In this document: piece after piece, positions 63,534 through 64,000 of the stretch
Layout: each line of letters opens with the position of its first letter
How positions within the stretch are numbered: the first letter of the stretch is position 1
DNA from: CAVQGZ01 sp963712175
GTDB lineage: Bacteria > Actinomycetota > Actinomycetes > Jiangellales > Jiangellaceae
NCBI GenBank assembly: GCA_963712175.1
Contig: CAVQGZ010000001.1
Location: 186,001-250,000, forward strand
Length of the DNA stretch: 64,000 bases
Reading direction: 5' to 3'
The notes under the pieces: generated by a model
What the model was told of the DNA's origin: nothing
The model's database searches: none
Seen by the model: the letters and a program-made list of their open reading frames with translations, nothing else
Position numbers and translations under genes: made by a program

Positions 63534-64000
63534 CGCGGCTGCTCCCGCACCCGGCGCGCCCGCTGGGCCTGGGCAGCAACCTCGTCGAGTCGCGGGTACC
63601 TGACCTCCTCCAGCGTCAGCCCCTGGGGTGGTGCGACGTGGACGGCGCCGTCGCGGCGCTGGGCCGCGAGCACCTCGCTGGGCCAGGTCTCGTCGCGTCG
63701 ACCCGCCCCCACCGCGATGAGCGCACCCGCGAGCGCGCGCACCTGGTTGTGGCAGAAGGCGTCAGCCTCGAGGTCCAGCACCGCGAGACCGCCCTCGGCG
63801 CGCTCGACGTCGAACCGGCGCAGGGTGCGCACGGTGGTCGCTCCCGGCCTGGGCCGGCAGTAGGCGACGAAGTCGTGCTCACCGGTGAGGGGAAGGGCCG
63901 CGCGGTTCATGGAGTCCACGTCGAGAGCCTCCCGCACCCAGACCACGTGGTGGCGCACCAGCGGGTCCGGAGGGTGCGGGGTGTCGGCGATGCGGTAGCG
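63530..64000 (-). CDS. truA: tRNA pseudouridine synthase A, partial at right edge
   Basis: The C-terminal ~156 residues of a TruA pseudouridine synthase, which modifies positions 38-40 of tRNA anticodon arms, are visible. The frame enters the window as RYRIADTPHPPDPLVRHH and includes ALPLTGEHDFVAYCRP, the FCHNQVRALAGALIAVGAG segment typical of the TruA C-terminal subdomain, and GLTLEEVRYP near the end. The catalytic Asp region is beyond base 64000. It is followed by the RsmC-like gene and then rplM. Confidence 0.93.
   Translation of the reverse strand, partial: RYRIADTPHPPDPLVRHHVVWVREALDVDSMNRAALPLTGEHDFVAYCRPRPGATTVRTLRRFDVERAEGGLAVLDLEADAFCHNQVRALAGALIAVGAGRRDETWPSEVLAAQRRDGAVHVAPPQGLTLEEVRYPRLDEVAAQAQRARRVREQPR

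Overview
The window is about 70% GC, uses many GTG starts and WhiB/CIRCE-type regulation, and carries the gene order truA-rplM-rpsI-glmM-glmS-acpS-nnr-alr-tsaE-tsaB-rimI-tsaD-groES-groEL-whiB-guaB-guaB3-GMC oxidase-guaA. This is a classical actinobacterial chromosome core, and I infer a Micrococcales-like member of Actinomycetota. I saw no rRNA, tRNA, CRISPR array or complete insertion sequence. Most of the very long opposite-strand reading frames are GC-driven shadows.

Region 1 (1-11679) is a galactoside/galactose locus. A minus-strand operon (CUT1 solute-binding lipoprotein, two permeases, GH36 alpha-galactosidase, GH2 beta-galactosidase running off the left edge) diverges from a plus-strand operon (DeoR-family regulator, galT, galE, galK). 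The shared 278-bp gap carries a cluster of GTTCG/CGAAC motifs, the likely operators. Oligogalactosides are imported intact, hydrolysed in the cytoplasm, and galactose enters the Leloir pathway. The importer has no ATPase gene here, so a shared MsiK-type ATPase is inferred.

Region 2 (11680-17985) has an alpha/beta hydrolase, an S51-peptidase-like protein with a cysteinyl-tRNA-synthetase-like tail, a small Cys-rich protein, and an OpuC-type osmoprotectant importer whose binding protein is convergent with the permease-ATPase-permease operon across a strong bidirectional terminator.

Region 3 (18125-19389) is the most unusual part. A single AbiEi/DUF559-type gene (HTH plus PD-(D/E)XK-like nuclease core) is bracketed by two 61-bp inverted repeats, each folding into two hairpins, with paired base changes that preserve one stem. 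It looks like a compact mobile or self-maintaining cassette.

Region 4 (19399-38721) is central metabolism: icd, mdh, folD, purH, purN, a DUF6350-type membrane protein, sucD/sucC, a stand-alone B12-binding domain, an M23 peptidase, pcrA, a PIG-L deacetylase, a MATE transporter, a GDPD, a methyltransferase-like protein and guaA. guaA shares a 22-bp divergent promoter with a MerR regulator, with both start codons placed as for leaderless mRNAs.

Region 5 (38744-64000) holds the MerR gene, a 101-bp element with perfect 20-bp inverted ends, a ChoD-like GMC oxidoreductase, guaB3, guaB (with a 17-bp tandem repeat across its stop codon), a CarH/LitR-like B12-type regulator divergent from whiB, the HrcA/CIRCE-controlled groES-groEL1 pair with a long intercistronic hairpin, pfkA, then the tRNA t6A (tsaD/B/E), cell-wall precursor (alr, glmS, glmM), acpS, nnr and ribosomal protein genes down to a partial truA at the right edge. 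A recurring TAGNCT-type -10 box lying 6-7 bases before the start codon indicates that leaderless transcription is common here.
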